A DNA stretch of 44,931 nucleotides from Deltaproteobacteria bacterium (GCA_005879805.1 VBKL01000101.1:1-44931); one strand, 5' to 3'. Shown: positions 18,070 to 28,496, counted from the first letter of the stretch. Notes: generated by a model from the letters alone, not told the origin. Program-made: numbers and translations.

Positions 18070-19200
18070 CTGCTCCTGCGCGAAGTCGAGACGCGCGACT
18101 TCCGGAACCTCGCGCCCCAGCGCGTCGCGCTCGGCGCGCACGCCACGGTGCTGTTCGGACCGAACGGGCAGGGCAAGACGAACTTCCTCGAGGCTTGCTA
18201 CCTCCTCTGCACGCTCCGCCCCTTGCGGGCGCAAAAGCTCGCCGAGTTGGTGCGCATCGACGCAGAAGAGGCGCATCTGCGCGGAGCGCTCTCGGTCGAC
18301 GCGGGCGAGCGCGAGATCGAGGTGACGGTCCGCGACGGCGGCCGGTCGGCGCGCCTCGATGGGAAAGCGGTGCGCGATCCGGACGAGCTTTTCGGCGGGA
18401 TCGCGGTCGTCGCCTTCACGCCGGACGATCTGTGGCTCGTCAAAGGCTCGCCGGACGGGCGGAGGCGCCTTCTCGATCGAGCCGTGCAGAACCAGATGCC
18501 CGTGCACCTCGCCGATTCGCGCGAGTACCTGCGCGCGCTCAAAGCCAGGAACCAACTCTTGCGAGAAGGGGCACGCGACGATCTGCGCGACGCCTTCGAC
18601 GTGCCGCTCTCCCGGTTTGGTGCGCGCATCCGTTTGCGGCGGGAACGGTTGCTCGACGCGCTACGGGGCCCGGCGGCGCGTGCGTTCGCCCAGATCACCC
18701 GCGAGGATGCCTCCTTGTCGCTCGTCTACCAGGCGTCAGGCCGCGAATCGGACGGGCTCGGTGCCGAGGCGGCGCTTCGCGGGGAAGGCGAGTTGGAGGC
18801 GCGCCTCTTGAGCGCCCTTGCCCGCCGTCTGCCTCGCGATCGCGATCGGGGCTATACGAGCGTCGGCCCGCATGCCGACGACCTCGCCGTATCGCTCGGC
18901 GAGCAGCCCGCCCGCACCTTCGCGAGCCAGGGGCAGGCGCGCGCTGCCATCCTGGCCTTCAAGATCGCGGAAATCGAGGGTTTGCGGGCGGCGCAGGGGA
19001 GGGCGCCATTGCTCCTCCTGGATGACGTTTCCAGCGAATTGGACCCCGAGCGGAACGCTTTCTTGATGACTTATCTGGGCGCGATCGGCGGCCAGGTCGT
19101 ACTCACGACGACCGATCCCAGGCTGGTATCCCAGGCCGCCGCACAGGCCATGTTCCAACGCGTTTGGAAAGGTCGGATCGAGCACGTTTCGGCACCTTGA
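18070..19200 (+). CDS. recF: DNA replication and repair protein RecF
   Basis: SMC-like ATPase that loads RecA at gapped DNA. The 376-residue product has the N-terminal REVETRDFRNLAPQ segment, Walker A GPNGQGKTN, the family region FTPDDLWLVKGSPDGRRRLLD, the signature SQGQARAAILAFKIAEIEGL and Walker B LLLLDDVSSELD. Family alignment requires the N-terminal segment before the first in-frame GTG at 18148. The only start that fits is a CTG at 18070 (or 18076), 7 bases after the AAGGAG sequence formed at the end of the previous gene. CTG starts are rare, so this call rests on conservation. If 18148 were used, the first beta strand would be lost. Confidence 0.92.
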   Translation: MLLREVETRDFRNLAPQRVALGAHATVLFGPNGQGKTNFLEACYLLCTLRPLRAQKLAELVRIDAEEAHLRGALSVDAGEREIEVTVRDGGRSARLDGKAVRDPDELFGGIAVVAFTPDDLWLVKGSPDGRRRLLDRAVQNQMPVHLADSREYLRALKARNQLLREGARDDLRDAFDVPLSRFGARIRLRRERLLDALRGPAARAFAQITREDASLSLVYQASGRESDGLGAEAALRGEGELEARLLSALARRLPRDRDRGYTSVGPHADDLAVSLGEQPARTFASQGQARAAILAFKIAEIEGLRAAQGRAPLLLLDDVSSELDPERNAFLMTYLGAIGGQVVLTTTDPRLVSQAAAQAMFQRVWKGRIEHVSAP

Positions 19201-19240
19201 TTTTTAAATGATCTTAAGGACTTGCGCGTTCATCTTCGCC

Positions 19241-21632
<2,392 letters not shown>

Positions 21633-21633
21633 T

Positions 21634-22323
21634 TCAGCGCGGCGCCGAGCGCATTCCCGGATAGCGGGGGAGGAGCAGGCTCTCCCCTGGCTCCGAGTGC
21701 GTACCGGAGCGCGCCTGGATCGCGGCGGGCAGCACTTCGACGCGTCCATTGCGCAGGGTGGTCGCCGATAGCCAGGCGCCCTGCCCTCCCGGCTCGATGG
21801 CGACGTAGACCGTCGCTGGGAGGTCTCCCGGGAGCGGATCGTTCTGGGAGGCGGTGGCGTTCCGCAAGAGTCGCGCCGAATACCTCAGGCGATTCGCGCG
21901 ATGGCGGAAGGGAGAGGGCGGGAGCGCGTCGAGCGCCGCCTGCAGCGCATTCACGCCCGGATCGTAGCGGTGCTCGACCGCATACGAGGCGTCGAGAGCC
22001 CCGGCCGCGGCGCGCAGCGCCTCGCGCAAGGCTGGGTCGGGATCCGCCCGCGGCGGCGGTATGCTCGCGGCGCGAACAGCCAGGGCACAGGCAACGAGGC
22101 CCAGGAAGGCCGCATGGGCGGGGAGGCCCGGCTTGTGGCCCAGGGCGTGCGTAATCGCCATCGCCAGCGTTGCCGCGACGAGCAGGAAGAGGAGCGCGGC
22201 GCTGGCGAGGCCCGCGAAGCCGCTGGCGGGCAGCGCCGGACTGAAGAACCCGAGGCCCAGAAACCAGCGCAGCGCGGGTCTCGCGAGGAGCGCGGCGCCG
22301 CACGCCGCGAAGGCCGCGTACAT
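21634..22323 (-). CDS. Hypothetical membrane protein
   Basis: A 229-residue protein with about three hydrophobic segments in its first 95 residues (YAAFAACGAALLARPALRW, then LASAALLFLLVAATLAMAIT, then AAFLGLVACALAVRAASI). A soluble C-terminal domain follows, containing EHRYDPGVNALQAALDALPPSP and PATVYVAIEPGGQGAWLSATT. I recognise no family. The ATG at 22323 is chosen because homology-like composition starts here and repeat B copy 1 lies directly upstream; a non-ATG start a few codons earlier is possible. It converges on gyrB with a 1-base gap and may form the far end of the Tad-like neighbourhood. Confidence 0.6.
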   Translation of the reverse strand: MYAAFAACGAALLARPALRWFLGLGFFSPALPASGFAGLASAALLFLLVAATLAMAITHALGHKPGLPAHAAFLGLVACALAVRAASIPPPRADPDPALREALRAAAGALDASYAVEHRYDPGVNALQAALDALPPSPFRHRANRLRYSARLLRNATASQNDPLPGDLPATVYVAIEPGGQGAWLSATTLRNGRVEVLPAAIQARSGTHSEPGESLLLPRYPGMRSAPR

Positions 22324-22350
22324 CGCGAGGTAGAAAAATCGCAGGGCGCC

Positions 22351-22404
22351 TCCGTATGCTCCGGCCTTCGGCCTCCGCCCGTCGCGGGCAAAGCCCGCTC
22401 CTCC
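22351..22404 (+). repeat. 54-bp repeat family B, copy 1
   Basis: 54-bp element that matches the copy at 22463-22516 at 52 of 54 positions. It includes the hairpin GCGGGC-AAA-GCCCGC and a GGCC-rich inner palindrome. It lies in the 144-base gap upstream of the membrane protein at 21634-22323. Confidence 0.9.
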
Positions 22405-22462
22405 CCGCGCCACGGGACCATCTTCGCACTTCCGCGGTACCCTTCCGCCGTGCTCGGCTTCG

Positions 22463-22516
22463 TCCGTATGCTCCGGCCTGCGGCCTTCGCCCGTCGCGGG
22501 CAAAGCCCGCTCCTCC
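22463..22516 (+). repeat. 54-bp repeat family B, copy 2, overlapping a gene start
   Basis: Second copy, in direct orientation 112 bp from copy 1, with two mismatches. The ATG at 22468 and the first 16 codons of the secreted protein at 22468-23229 lie inside it. Confidence 0.9.
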
Positions 22517-23229
22517 TGGTTCTCGCGGTCCTTGCGGCGGCTCCTGGAGGACCCGATGCCGGCATCGGGGGCGCCGCTCTGCCGCCTTCCGCCCGCGCGC
22601 TCCTCCCCGGTCGCGACCCCTCGCGTCCCCTGCCCCTCTTCGCGCTCGACTCGCCGGATCTCGTCGCCGCGCTGGGCCCGTTGCGCGTGGAAGTCGGCGC
22701 CTGGGCCGAATACGTCTTGCGCTCGCCCGGCCGCACCGCGCGGATGCGATTCTCGCTGTTGCCGCCCAAGGTCGAGGGAGACCGCCACTGGCTGGAAGTC
22801 GCCGCCTTCGGCGACGTCGGCCTGCCGTTCGCGGTCCGCGTGCTCCTGAAATCCGGTCCCGTCGTACCGGCGAACGTCGAGCGAGCCGTCCTGTACGTCA
22901 CCGGCCAGGCGCCTCTCGAGATCCCGCTCCAGGACTTGCAGGAGCAGCTCTCGCGCGACGCCCCCAAGTCCTCCGCCGCGCGCACCGTTCGCGGGGCGGA
23001 GCGGACGATTTCGACCGGCGCGGGGCGCTTCAACGCGTCCGAGGTGCGCATCACTGCCCGCGGCCAGACGACCCGCGTCTGGCGCGCAGCCGAGGTCCCG
23101 CTCTGGGGCCTCGTCCGCGCCCGAGGCCCACGGGAGACGATCGAGTTGGTCAGCTTCTCGCACGAAGGCGCCCAGAGCGCGATCCCCGAGCCCCGTCAGG
23201 GAAAAGGCAGCGAGAGCACGAACAAGTAA
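22468..23229 (+). CDS. Secreted hypothetical protein with a repeat-derived N-terminus
   Basis: A 253-residue protein with a signal peptide (RRG, then SPLLLVLAVLAAAPGGPDA). The mature part has a beta-rich look (VEVGAWAEYVLRSPGRTARM, PLEIPLQDLQEQL and VPLWGLVRARGPRETIELVS). I recognise no family. The ATG at 22468 and the positive n-region are encoded by repeat B copy 2. A GTG at 22450 in the same frame is an alternative start; neither has a clear ribosome binding site. Its 3' end overlaps the convergent small Flp-like gene by 34 bases. It may act with the Tad-like cluster beside it, but that is only proximity. Confidence 0.62.
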   Translation: MLRPAAFARRGQSPLLLVLAVLAAAPGGPDAGIGGAALPPSARALLPGRDPSRPLPLFALDSPDLVAALGPLRVEVGAWAEYVLRSPGRTARMRFSLLPPKVEGDRHWLEVAAFGDVGLPFAVRVLLKSGPVVPANVERAVLYVTGQAPLEIPLQDLQEQLSRDAPKSSAARTVRGAERTISTGAGRFNASEVRITARGQTTRVWRAAEVPLWGLVRARGPRETIELVSFSHEGAQSAIPEPRQGKGSESTNK

Positions 23230-23399
23230 CTGCGCATCGCAATGTCGAGGGCTTTGAGCATGTCCGGGTGCGCCTTCACGAGCCACAGGCCTCCAACCGC
23301 GCCGATCCCCAGGAGAGTGGTGAGCAGGATGCCCTGCTCGGTCAGCGCCTGGCCGCTCTCGTCGCGAAGGAGATGTGCGAGCGCGCGCAGACTCTTCAT
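23196..23399 (-). CDS. Flp-like small pilin-type protein
   Basis: A 67-residue protein with a short basic leader (MKSLRALAHLLRDESG), then QALTE and a hydrophobic helix (ILLTTLLGIGAVGGLWLV). The Gly followed five residues later by Glu fits the processing site of Flp/TadE-type prepilins. It is the last gene of a five-gene operon and its ATG overlaps the previous stop (ATGA). It lacks the usual EYGLI-like core of Flp pilins, so it may be a diverged pilin or a TadE-like stub. Function is inferred from motif and context. Confidence 0.55.
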   Translation of the reverse strand: MKSLRALAHLLRDESGQALTEQGILLTTLLGIGAVGGLWLVKAHPDMLKALDIAMRSYLFVLSLPFP

Positions 23400-24148
23400 C
23401 GCCCGTCCCCTCGCGTCTGGCTGACGAAGACGGCCGCCCCTTCGCGTTCGCTGAGCGCCTGCACCGCGACCGTCACCGCCTCTCCGTTGCTCTTCGCGAA
23501 TTGCAAGAGACCGGGCGTGGACCCGCCCTTGCGCTCGTCGAAGCCGCGGCCAAGAAGCTCGCGCCGGTAATAATCGCGGATCTGCTGCGGAGCGAGCGCG
23601 GTGACGAACTGCCCCGCGTCAGCCCTGGCTCCGGCATCGTCGGAGGAATAGCCGAGGTAGGCGCGGTGCTCTTCCGGCACGGGAAAAGGAGCCCGCCGCG
23701 CCGCGGTGACCAGTTGGGGCGCCTTGCGAGGGTCGACGGCGCCGGTCATCACCATCGTCTGGCCGCCGGGCGCAGGAAGCGCGGTGATGAAGCGCTGCAG
23801 GCCATCGCTCGGGTCGAGAACGGAAACGTGCCCGAGCTGTCCCTCCGACTTCGCGATGGGAACGAGTCCCTTGTCCCGGAAGCTACCCGCATAGAACTCG
23901 ACCACCCGCTCGACGGGATCCGAGGTGTAGAAGATGGAAAGCTGCATCGGCTGCCCGTTTACGATCAGCGAGTCGCCGATCCGGATCTCCCCGCCTTCGG
24001 CGCGACCCGGATAGTCCTGCACGACGTGCGTGCGCGCAGGCCCGCCCGCTTCCGCGCGAGCCGCCGAGAACGCTCCGCCGCCCCAGGCGCCGAGAGCCAG
24101 CACCGCGAGTGCCGCGGCTGCCGCAAGGATCGCCCGCAGCGCCTTCAC
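23396..24148 (-). CDS. Membrane-anchored hypothetical protein with two tandem domains
   Basis: A 250-residue protein with an N-terminal membrane anchor or signal (ALRAILAAAAALAVLALGAW). Two similar segments of about 65 residues follow, at 75-140 and 183-246. Each begins with a Pro-containing helix that leads to a Tyr-rich turn (PVERVVEFYAGSFRDKGL and PQQIRDYYRRELLGRGF) and continues with beta strands (ITALPAPGGQTMVMTGAVD; VTVAVQALSEREGAAVFVS). I do not recognise the family. The GTG at 24148 overlaps the upstream TadE-like stop (GTGA), which favours it over the in-frame ATG at 24226. It is the fourth gene of the Tad-like operon. Confidence 0.65.
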   Translation of the reverse strand: MKALRAILAAAAALAVLALGAWGGGAFSAARAEAGGPARTHVVQDYPGRAEGGEIRIGDSLIVNGQPMQLSIFYTSDPVERVVEFYAGSFRDKGLVPIAKSEGQLGHVSVLDPSDGLQRFITALPAPGGQTMVMTGAVDPRKAPQLVTAARRAPFPVPEEHRAYLGYSSDDAGARADAGQFVTALAPQQIRDYYRRELLGRGFDERKGGSTPGLLQFAKSNGEAVTVAVQALSEREGAAVFVSQTRGDGR

Positions 24149-25464
24149 GGGCACGACGAGAGGTAGCGCTTGTGCACGTCCCCCTCCTCCGGTTGACGAG
24201 AACCCGCGAAATAGTGACCGCGGCATTGCCAGGCGATGACGTAGGCGTTGTTCGTCGCGAGCAGGTTCGGCAACGCTAGCGTGTAGCTACTTTGCCAGTC
24301 GTCCGCGTCGGCTCCTCCCGAGCGCCTCCAGTACCGGGTGTTGATCTTGTAAGGCACCGTGTAGCGAGTGCCGTCCTCGCCCGGCGTGAAAGCGTGATCG
24401 CCCTCGAGCGTCTTGCGGCTCGAATTGCTCGCGCTGCGAACGTCTCCGACCCGCTGCACGGAGCACGAACCCGTGCCCCCATTCGGCTGATCGCAGAGGT
24501 TCGGCACGAAGGAGGCGTCGGGCGGACCCTGCGGCAGGATGGTGATGGGCCCTCGCCTCGAAGGGTCGTCCATCCGGGCGGTCGAGAAGAAGTCGGGGAG
24601 GTCCCCGCCGAGGACGGTCGAGGTGATCGACGAATGCATTACGCTGTTGCCGAGATCGTCCAGCTTCTGGAACCAGTCGAAGCTCTTCAGTCCGAAGAAG
24701 GCGATCTTGTCGACCTGCGCTTCGACCTGCCGCTCCACCACGGGATAAGTCATGCGCGGATCCGTCGCCACGTTCGTGTCCGCGCCGTTCAGCGTGTACT
24801 GGGCGGGCTTGGGCCAGGCCTTCCAGGTATCGAAGACGATTTGCATCGGACGAGCCGACTTGAGAGGCGCGCTGAAGGCGAGGGTGGCGAGTACCGACGG
24901 AGCGCCGAGATCGTTCTGCCCGCGCCCACGCGCTCCGACGAGGTCGCCTCCGCCGAGGATGATCGAGTCGTTCGGCCGCTTTCCGCCGAGCGTCACCCGC
25001 ACCTGCGCCTTCCCGAAGGTGTTGAACTTCTCCTGCTTGAGCACCGTCTGGAGCGAGCTCGCGAGGAAGCCGCTCACTTGCTGCACGAAGCCCCCGATGG
25101 CGCCGCCTGGATTCGAATCCCTCGCGCCGCCCGCGAACCGGACCTCCTCCGAAGTCGTGTCGATGTTCGTCTGCCACGAGAGATCCGACGTCTTCGGGTA
25201 GAGCAGGAGCCCGGTCTTCTTGAGGGAGACGGAGGCCGGCGAGCGCAGGTCGGCGAATCGCGTCCGCACTTCCTGATCGATCTGCGCCGGCCTCTTCCAC
25301 ACGGTGGTTTCGAAGAGCGCGTACCGCGCCGCCTCGCTCGCCTTGATCTTCAGGACCAGCACGTCGGTGAACGCGCTCGACCAGTAAAGGATGAGGATCA
25401 ATACGGGGATGAGGATGGCCGCCTCGACCAGCGCCGACCCCTCTTCTTCGCGAAGCGCGCGCAT
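24145..25464 (-). CDS. TadE-like pilus assembly protein
   Basis: A 439-residue protein with a TadE-type N-terminus: EEEGSALVEAAILIPVLILILYW, a prepilin-like Gly with Glu at +5 followed by one membrane helix and a helix rich in Ala (KIKASEAARYALFET). The rest is a large extracytoplasmic domain with one Cys pair (LCDQPNGGTGSCS). TadE-like minor pilins help assemble Flp pili. This one is longer than classic TadE (about 150-200 residues). Its ATG overlaps the upstream TadG-like stop (TGATG), so the genes are coupled. Confidence 0.75.
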   Translation of the reverse strand: MRALREEEGSALVEAAILIPVLILILYWSSAFTDVLVLKIKASEAARYALFETTVWKRPAQIDQEVRTRFADLRSPASVSLKKTGLLLYPKTSDLSWQTNIDTTSEEVRFAGGARDSNPGGAIGGFVQQVSGFLASSLQTVLKQEKFNTFGKAQVRVTLGGKRPNDSIILGGGDLVGARGRGQNDLGAPSVLATLAFSAPLKSARPMQIVFDTWKAWPKPAQYTLNGADTNVATDPRMTYPVVERQVEAQVDKIAFFGLKSFDWFQKLDDLGNSVMHSSITSTVLGGDLPDFFSTARMDDPSRRGPITILPQGPPDASFVPNLCDQPNGGTGSCSVQRVGDVRSASNSSRKTLEGDHAFTPGEDGTRYTVPYKINTRYWRRSGGADADDWQSSYTLALPNLLATNNAYVIAWQCRGHYFAGSRQPEEGDVHKRYLSSCP

Positions 25465-27059
25465 CAGTGCAGGAGGAACTGCTTGACGAGGGAGTTGTCC
25501 AAGAGCTTCGGGACCAGGTTCGCGGCGTTGGACTCCGTGATCGGCATGAGCCGCGCCCCCCAGAGCGGATTGAAGAAGTTCGGCGTCTCCCGCCAGTCGC
25601 CGGGGCGGTGGTAGTAGACCTGCGCCGCGGCAAAGGCGTTGAGGCCTTCGTGGAGCAGGTCGAGGTTCGCGACCTTCGGCCAGTCGGCCTTGGCATGGCC
25701 GAGATCGGCTTTGCCGGGGCCGCCGATCTGCGAAGCGAACGTGCGCGAGTAAGTCTTGTCCGCCCCGTTGTCCCGGTTCATGGAGAGGCCTTGCTTGGCG
25801 AGCCCCACGATCACGTCGGGCTGCGCGAAGTTGCCCAGGTCGTCAGCGATCCCGCCCGGCGTCGATCGCGCCTTCGGCGCGAAGGAGACGTAGGGAGAGA
25901 TCCAGAAGGGACGGAGGTCCGGACTCGGCGCGGTGCTTTTCGCCAACTCGTCCATCACGTCGCCGATCGCGCCTCCGAGGATTTCGCCGAGGGCGTCTCC
26001 GAGCAGGCCGCCTTCGTCGAAGACGCGATACTCGTAATTCTTGCCGGGCTTCAAGGCCGGGAAGACCTGGTCCATGGTGGTGAGCTGGAAGATCCGGACC
26101 TTGTTGCTCCCGATGAGTGGACAGTCGAGGTTGAACTGGAGGCGGGAGCCGGAGAACACCTGGCCCATCTTTCCGTTCTGGGTGCCGGGAGGCGGAGAGC
26201 CGAGCTCGGTCCGCGCCACGTTCTGCACGCCGACGCGGCAGATGAAGTCGAACCCGAAGTCGGCGTGCCGGTTGAAGGGGACCATCGACGGATCCTCCCA
26301 CCGGTCTCCGTAGGCCACCCAGGGCTGGCGCGCGGAGTTTGCGATCTCCAGCATGTGCGCGCGCGCGAGCTGCACTCCGGCGTCCCTGTCATTCACCAGG
26401 ATCTTCCCGCTGTCGACGACGTCCTGGAGGAGCGCCGCGTGGCCGCGCGTCTTCGCGAATACGGCCAGATTCGCCGTCGCCGTGAGCGCGGGCCAGATCT
26501 GCTCGTAGGGGTTCTCCGCCGTATCTCCCGAATGCGCTTCGGGCGCGATGGTCGAAAGACGGCCGACGAGCGGGGTGCCGACGGCGGCCCACGCCCCTTC
26601 CTGGAGCCCCCACAGGACGGTGTTCGCTGCGGCGAGGATGGGCGTGAGGATCGCGACGCCCCAGTCCAGGACCGCGATGAGCGCTTGCATCACTTCCCGG
26701 ATGATCCGGACCACCACGCCGACGTAGGGGACGAATTGGAGCACCTCGCAGAGCGGCTTGATTGCCGACCAGAGGAAGTGCACCCAGGTGAGGAAGGCGC
26801 TCGCCGCCATGATCGAGGCGTAATGCACGACCATCGCCCGGTTGGTGTAGGCGGTGAAGTTGAGGACCCGCGCTTCGACGGCGGCCTGCGAATACGCGGC
26901 GGCGTCGGCGGCTGTCTGCAACTGCATCTTGTCGTAGACCGCGCGGCCGAGGCCGACGGTCGAGAGCACGCAGAGAGCGAGGATGAGGCCGAAGATGGCG
27001 CCGAGCACCAGCGCCTGGCCTTCCTCGTCCTTCCGCAGCCGATGGAGCAGGCCAATCAT
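25464..27059 (-). CDS. TadG-like protein with Flp/Tad N-terminal domain
   Basis: A 531-residue protein with the TadG-like N-terminus RKDEEGQALVLGAIFGLILALCVLSTVG followed by DKMQLQTAADAAAYSQAAVEARVLNFTAYTN, typical of Tad-pilus TadG and related proteins. Further hydrophobic stretches occur between residues 75 and 165, then a large soluble domain. Unlike its neighbours it lacks Glu at +5 after the candidate Gly cleavage site. The ATG at 27059 overlaps the upstream TadE stop (ATGA). It is the central and largest member of the five-gene operon. No von Willebrand A domain is visible, so the assignment rests on the N-terminus and the context. Confidence 0.75.
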   Translation of the reverse strand: MIGLLHRLRKDEEGQALVLGAIFGLILALCVLSTVGLGRAVYDKMQLQTAADAAAYSQAAVEARVLNFTAYTNRAMVVHYASIMAASAFLTWVHFLWSAIKPLCEVLQFVPYVGVVVRIIREVMQALIAVLDWGVAILTPILAAANTVLWGLQEGAWAAVGTPLVGRLSTIAPEAHSGDTAENPYEQIWPALTATANLAVFAKTRGHAALLQDVVDSGKILVNDRDAGVQLARAHMLEIANSARQPWVAYGDRWEDPSMVPFNRHADFGFDFICRVGVQNVARTELGSPPPGTQNGKMGQVFSGSRLQFNLDCPLIGSNKVRIFQLTTMDQVFPALKPGKNYEYRVFDEGGLLGDALGEILGGAIGDVMDELAKSTAPSPDLRPFWISPYVSFAPKARSTPGGIADDLGNFAQPDVIVGLAKQGLSMNRDNGADKTYSRTFASQIGGPGKADLGHAKADWPKVANLDLLHEGLNAFAAAQVYYHRPGDWRETPNFFNPLWGARLMPITESNAANLVPKLLDNSLVKQFLLH

Positions 27060-27832
27060 GGGTGCGCCCATTTCACGAACGGGTTGGACTGCATCCGCAT
27101 CGTGTAGAAGGCCTGGGCCGGAAAGTAGTAGCGGCCCTGCGAGCCGAGGAGGACGAGCGAGCCGAGGTTCACGCCTTCTGGCGTTCCGTCGTCGAACTTC
27201 GCGGCCACGGCCAGGTCGCGCGTGAGCGAGACGGCGTCGGGACCCGTCGGGACGAGCGCTCGCGGCGAGGTGAGGTCCCATCCCGTCCAGCCATCGAGCG
27301 CGCGCAGGCTGCCCGCTCCGGTGTGGGTCGCCATCCAGATGGTCTGGATGAGCTTGTTCGCGAACGGAACGCGCATCTCGTAGAGGTAGCGGACCTGGAT
27401 CTCGAGCAGCGTCGCCTCGGTGGCCCCCGGGCGCACGTCGTCGAAGTCGATCTCGCGGCCGTTGAGGTGGGCCCCGTACTTGGCGAAGTCGGCGCGCTTC
27501 GGCCCGTGCACGAAGACCCGCACCACGGGTGCGCCGAAGGTGGAGAGGATCTTGTCGCGCAGCTTGAGCTTGACCAGCGTTTCGCCGAGGTTGGTGAAGT
27601 CGTCGGTCCGGCCGGTCGAGGGCAGGACGGAGAGCAGCGCCGCGTCGTGCATGACGTCCGGATCTCCGCTGTGGACGATCCCCGCCCGGGCGGCGTTGAA
27701 GGCGGCGTACTCGGCGAGCAGCCGCGCCTGCTGGATCTGCGCCAGCTGGATGGCGCAGAGGATGAGGAAGATCATCGCCGGCAGCACGAAGGCTGCCTCC
27801 ACGATTGCCTGTCCGCTCTCGCCCCGTCGCAT
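27056..27832 (-). CDS. TadE-like pilus assembly protein
   Basis: First gene of the five-gene operon, 258 residues. The N-terminus RRGESGQAIVEAAFVLPAMIFLILCAIQLAQIQQARLLAEYAAFNAAR has the TadE layout: Gly, Glu at +5, a hydrophobic helix, then an Ala-rich amphipathic helix. The rest is a soluble domain without recognised motifs. The ATG at 27832 is used because it starts the conserved N-terminus; upstream in-frame starts add an unrelated sequence. It is divergent from tRNA-Gln. No secretion ATPase, prepilin peptidase, secretin or TadB/C gene is in this cluster. Confidence 0.75.
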   Translation of the reverse strand: MRRGESGQAIVEAAFVLPAMIFLILCAIQLAQIQQARLLAEYAAFNAARAGIVHSGDPDVMHDAALLSVLPSTGRTDDFTNLGETLVKLKLRDKILSTFGAPVVRVFVHGPKRADFAKYGAHLNGREIDFDDVRPGATEATLLEIQVRYLYEMRVPFANKLIQTIWMATHTGAGSLRALDGWTGWDLTSPRALVPTGPDAVSLTRDLAVAAKFDDGTPEGVNLGSLVLLGSQGRYYFPAQAFYTMRMQSNPFVKWAHP

Positions 27833-27899
27833 CGCGAGCCATCGTGGACCCCTGCGAAACCGTGCGGCATCGGTCAGATGACCGGTCGGCGAGGCCCGC

Positions 27900-27928
27900 T
27901 TGACTGAGCCCGCGTGCCCATGCACGGT
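27900..27928 (+). promoter_or_regulatory. Candidate tRNA-Gln promoter
   Basis: TTGACT (27900-27905), 17 bases, then CACGGT (27923-27928), ending 12 bases before the tRNA. The -35 element is the same hexamer found for the rpmH candidate. Confidence 0.35.
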
Positions 27929-27940
27929 GCGAGCCCCGGC

Positions 27941-28014
27941 TGGGGCGTCGTCTAAGGGCAGGACATGGGACTTTGAATCCCATTATGATGGTTCGAATCC
28001 ATCCGCCCCAACCA
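27941..28014 (+). tRNA. tRNA-Gln (TTG anticodon)
   Basis: Cloverleaf is readable: acceptor stem TGGGGCG (27941-27947) pairs with CGCCCCA (28004-28010). The anticodon stem TGGGA/TCCCA encloses the loop CTTTGAA with anticodon TTG. The T-loop is GGTTCGAATCC. The 3' CCA is encoded (28012-28014). It lies 20 bases before a response-regulator gene and may share its transcript. Confidence 0.95.
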
Positions 28015-28034
28015 ACACCTCGGCCAGAGCCACC

Positions 28035-28415
28035 ATGAAGCCAGTCATCCACGTCGTCGAGGATCAGGACGATTTGCGTCTTTCCATCTGCGACGAGCTC
28101 CGGAGGCGCGGGTACGCTCCGGTCGGGACACCCCATGGGGAGAAGGCGCTTTCCGTCCTGCATGGCTCGGGAACCAAGCCGGCCCTCATCCTCCTCGACT
28201 TGCTCATGCCGGCGAAGGACGGCTGGGAGGTCGTCGCCTCCGTCAAGGGAGAGCCGAGGCTCCGGGACGTCCCCATCGTGGTGATGAGCGCCATCCCGCC
28301 TCGCGCCACCACGCTGCAAGCCCAAGGCATCGCCGGCACGCTCACCAAACCGTTCACCGTCGAAGAGCTCATGTTCGTCGTCACGCGCTTCGTGAAACTT
28401 CCCGGCGGCAAGTAG
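28035..28415 (+). CDS. Single-domain response regulator
   Basis: CheY-like receiver of 126 residues without an output domain. It has the acidic pocket (VVEDQDD, Glu9-Asp10 and Asp12-Asp13), the phosphoacceptor Asp55 in LILLDLLMPAKDG, Ser85 in VVMSA and Lys105 in TKPF. Such regulators act in phosphorelays or bind partner proteins directly. No partner kinase gene is adjacent. The last codons (KLPGGK) are echoed 111 bases downstream by a second KLPGSK-stop, on the other side of a family A repeat. Confidence 0.9.
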   Translation: MKPVIHVVEDQDDLRLSICDELRRRGYAPVGTPHGEKALSVLHGSGTKPALILLDLLMPAKDGWEVVASVKGEPRLRDVPIVVMSAIPPRATTLQAQGIAGTLTKPFTVEELMFVVTRFVKLPGGK

Positions 28416-28496
28416 GGGGCGGGCCGACGACGGGTCTCGTGGGTCCCCGGCGGCGGCCCGCGGGGGTACGGGGGCAGGCGTAGCCGGCCCCCCGAT
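28416..28496 (+). repeat. Intergenic repeat family A, copy 3
   Basis: 81-bp copy that begins directly after the response-regulator stop and reads in the gene direction. The core gggccgacgacgggtctcgt is identical to copy 1. The terminal hairpin is kept: stem GGGGGC/GCCCCC (28470-28475 and 28487-28492), a mismatch, inner GGC/GCC and a 3-base loop. The inner mismatch and loop differ from copy 1 while the stem is preserved. Confidence 0.85.

Noticed and set aside
22351..22516. CRISPR array
   Set aside because: Only two repeat copies of 54 bp with a single 58-bp spacer, two mismatches, coding overlap and no cas genes; no other regularly spaced repeats were seen in the window.
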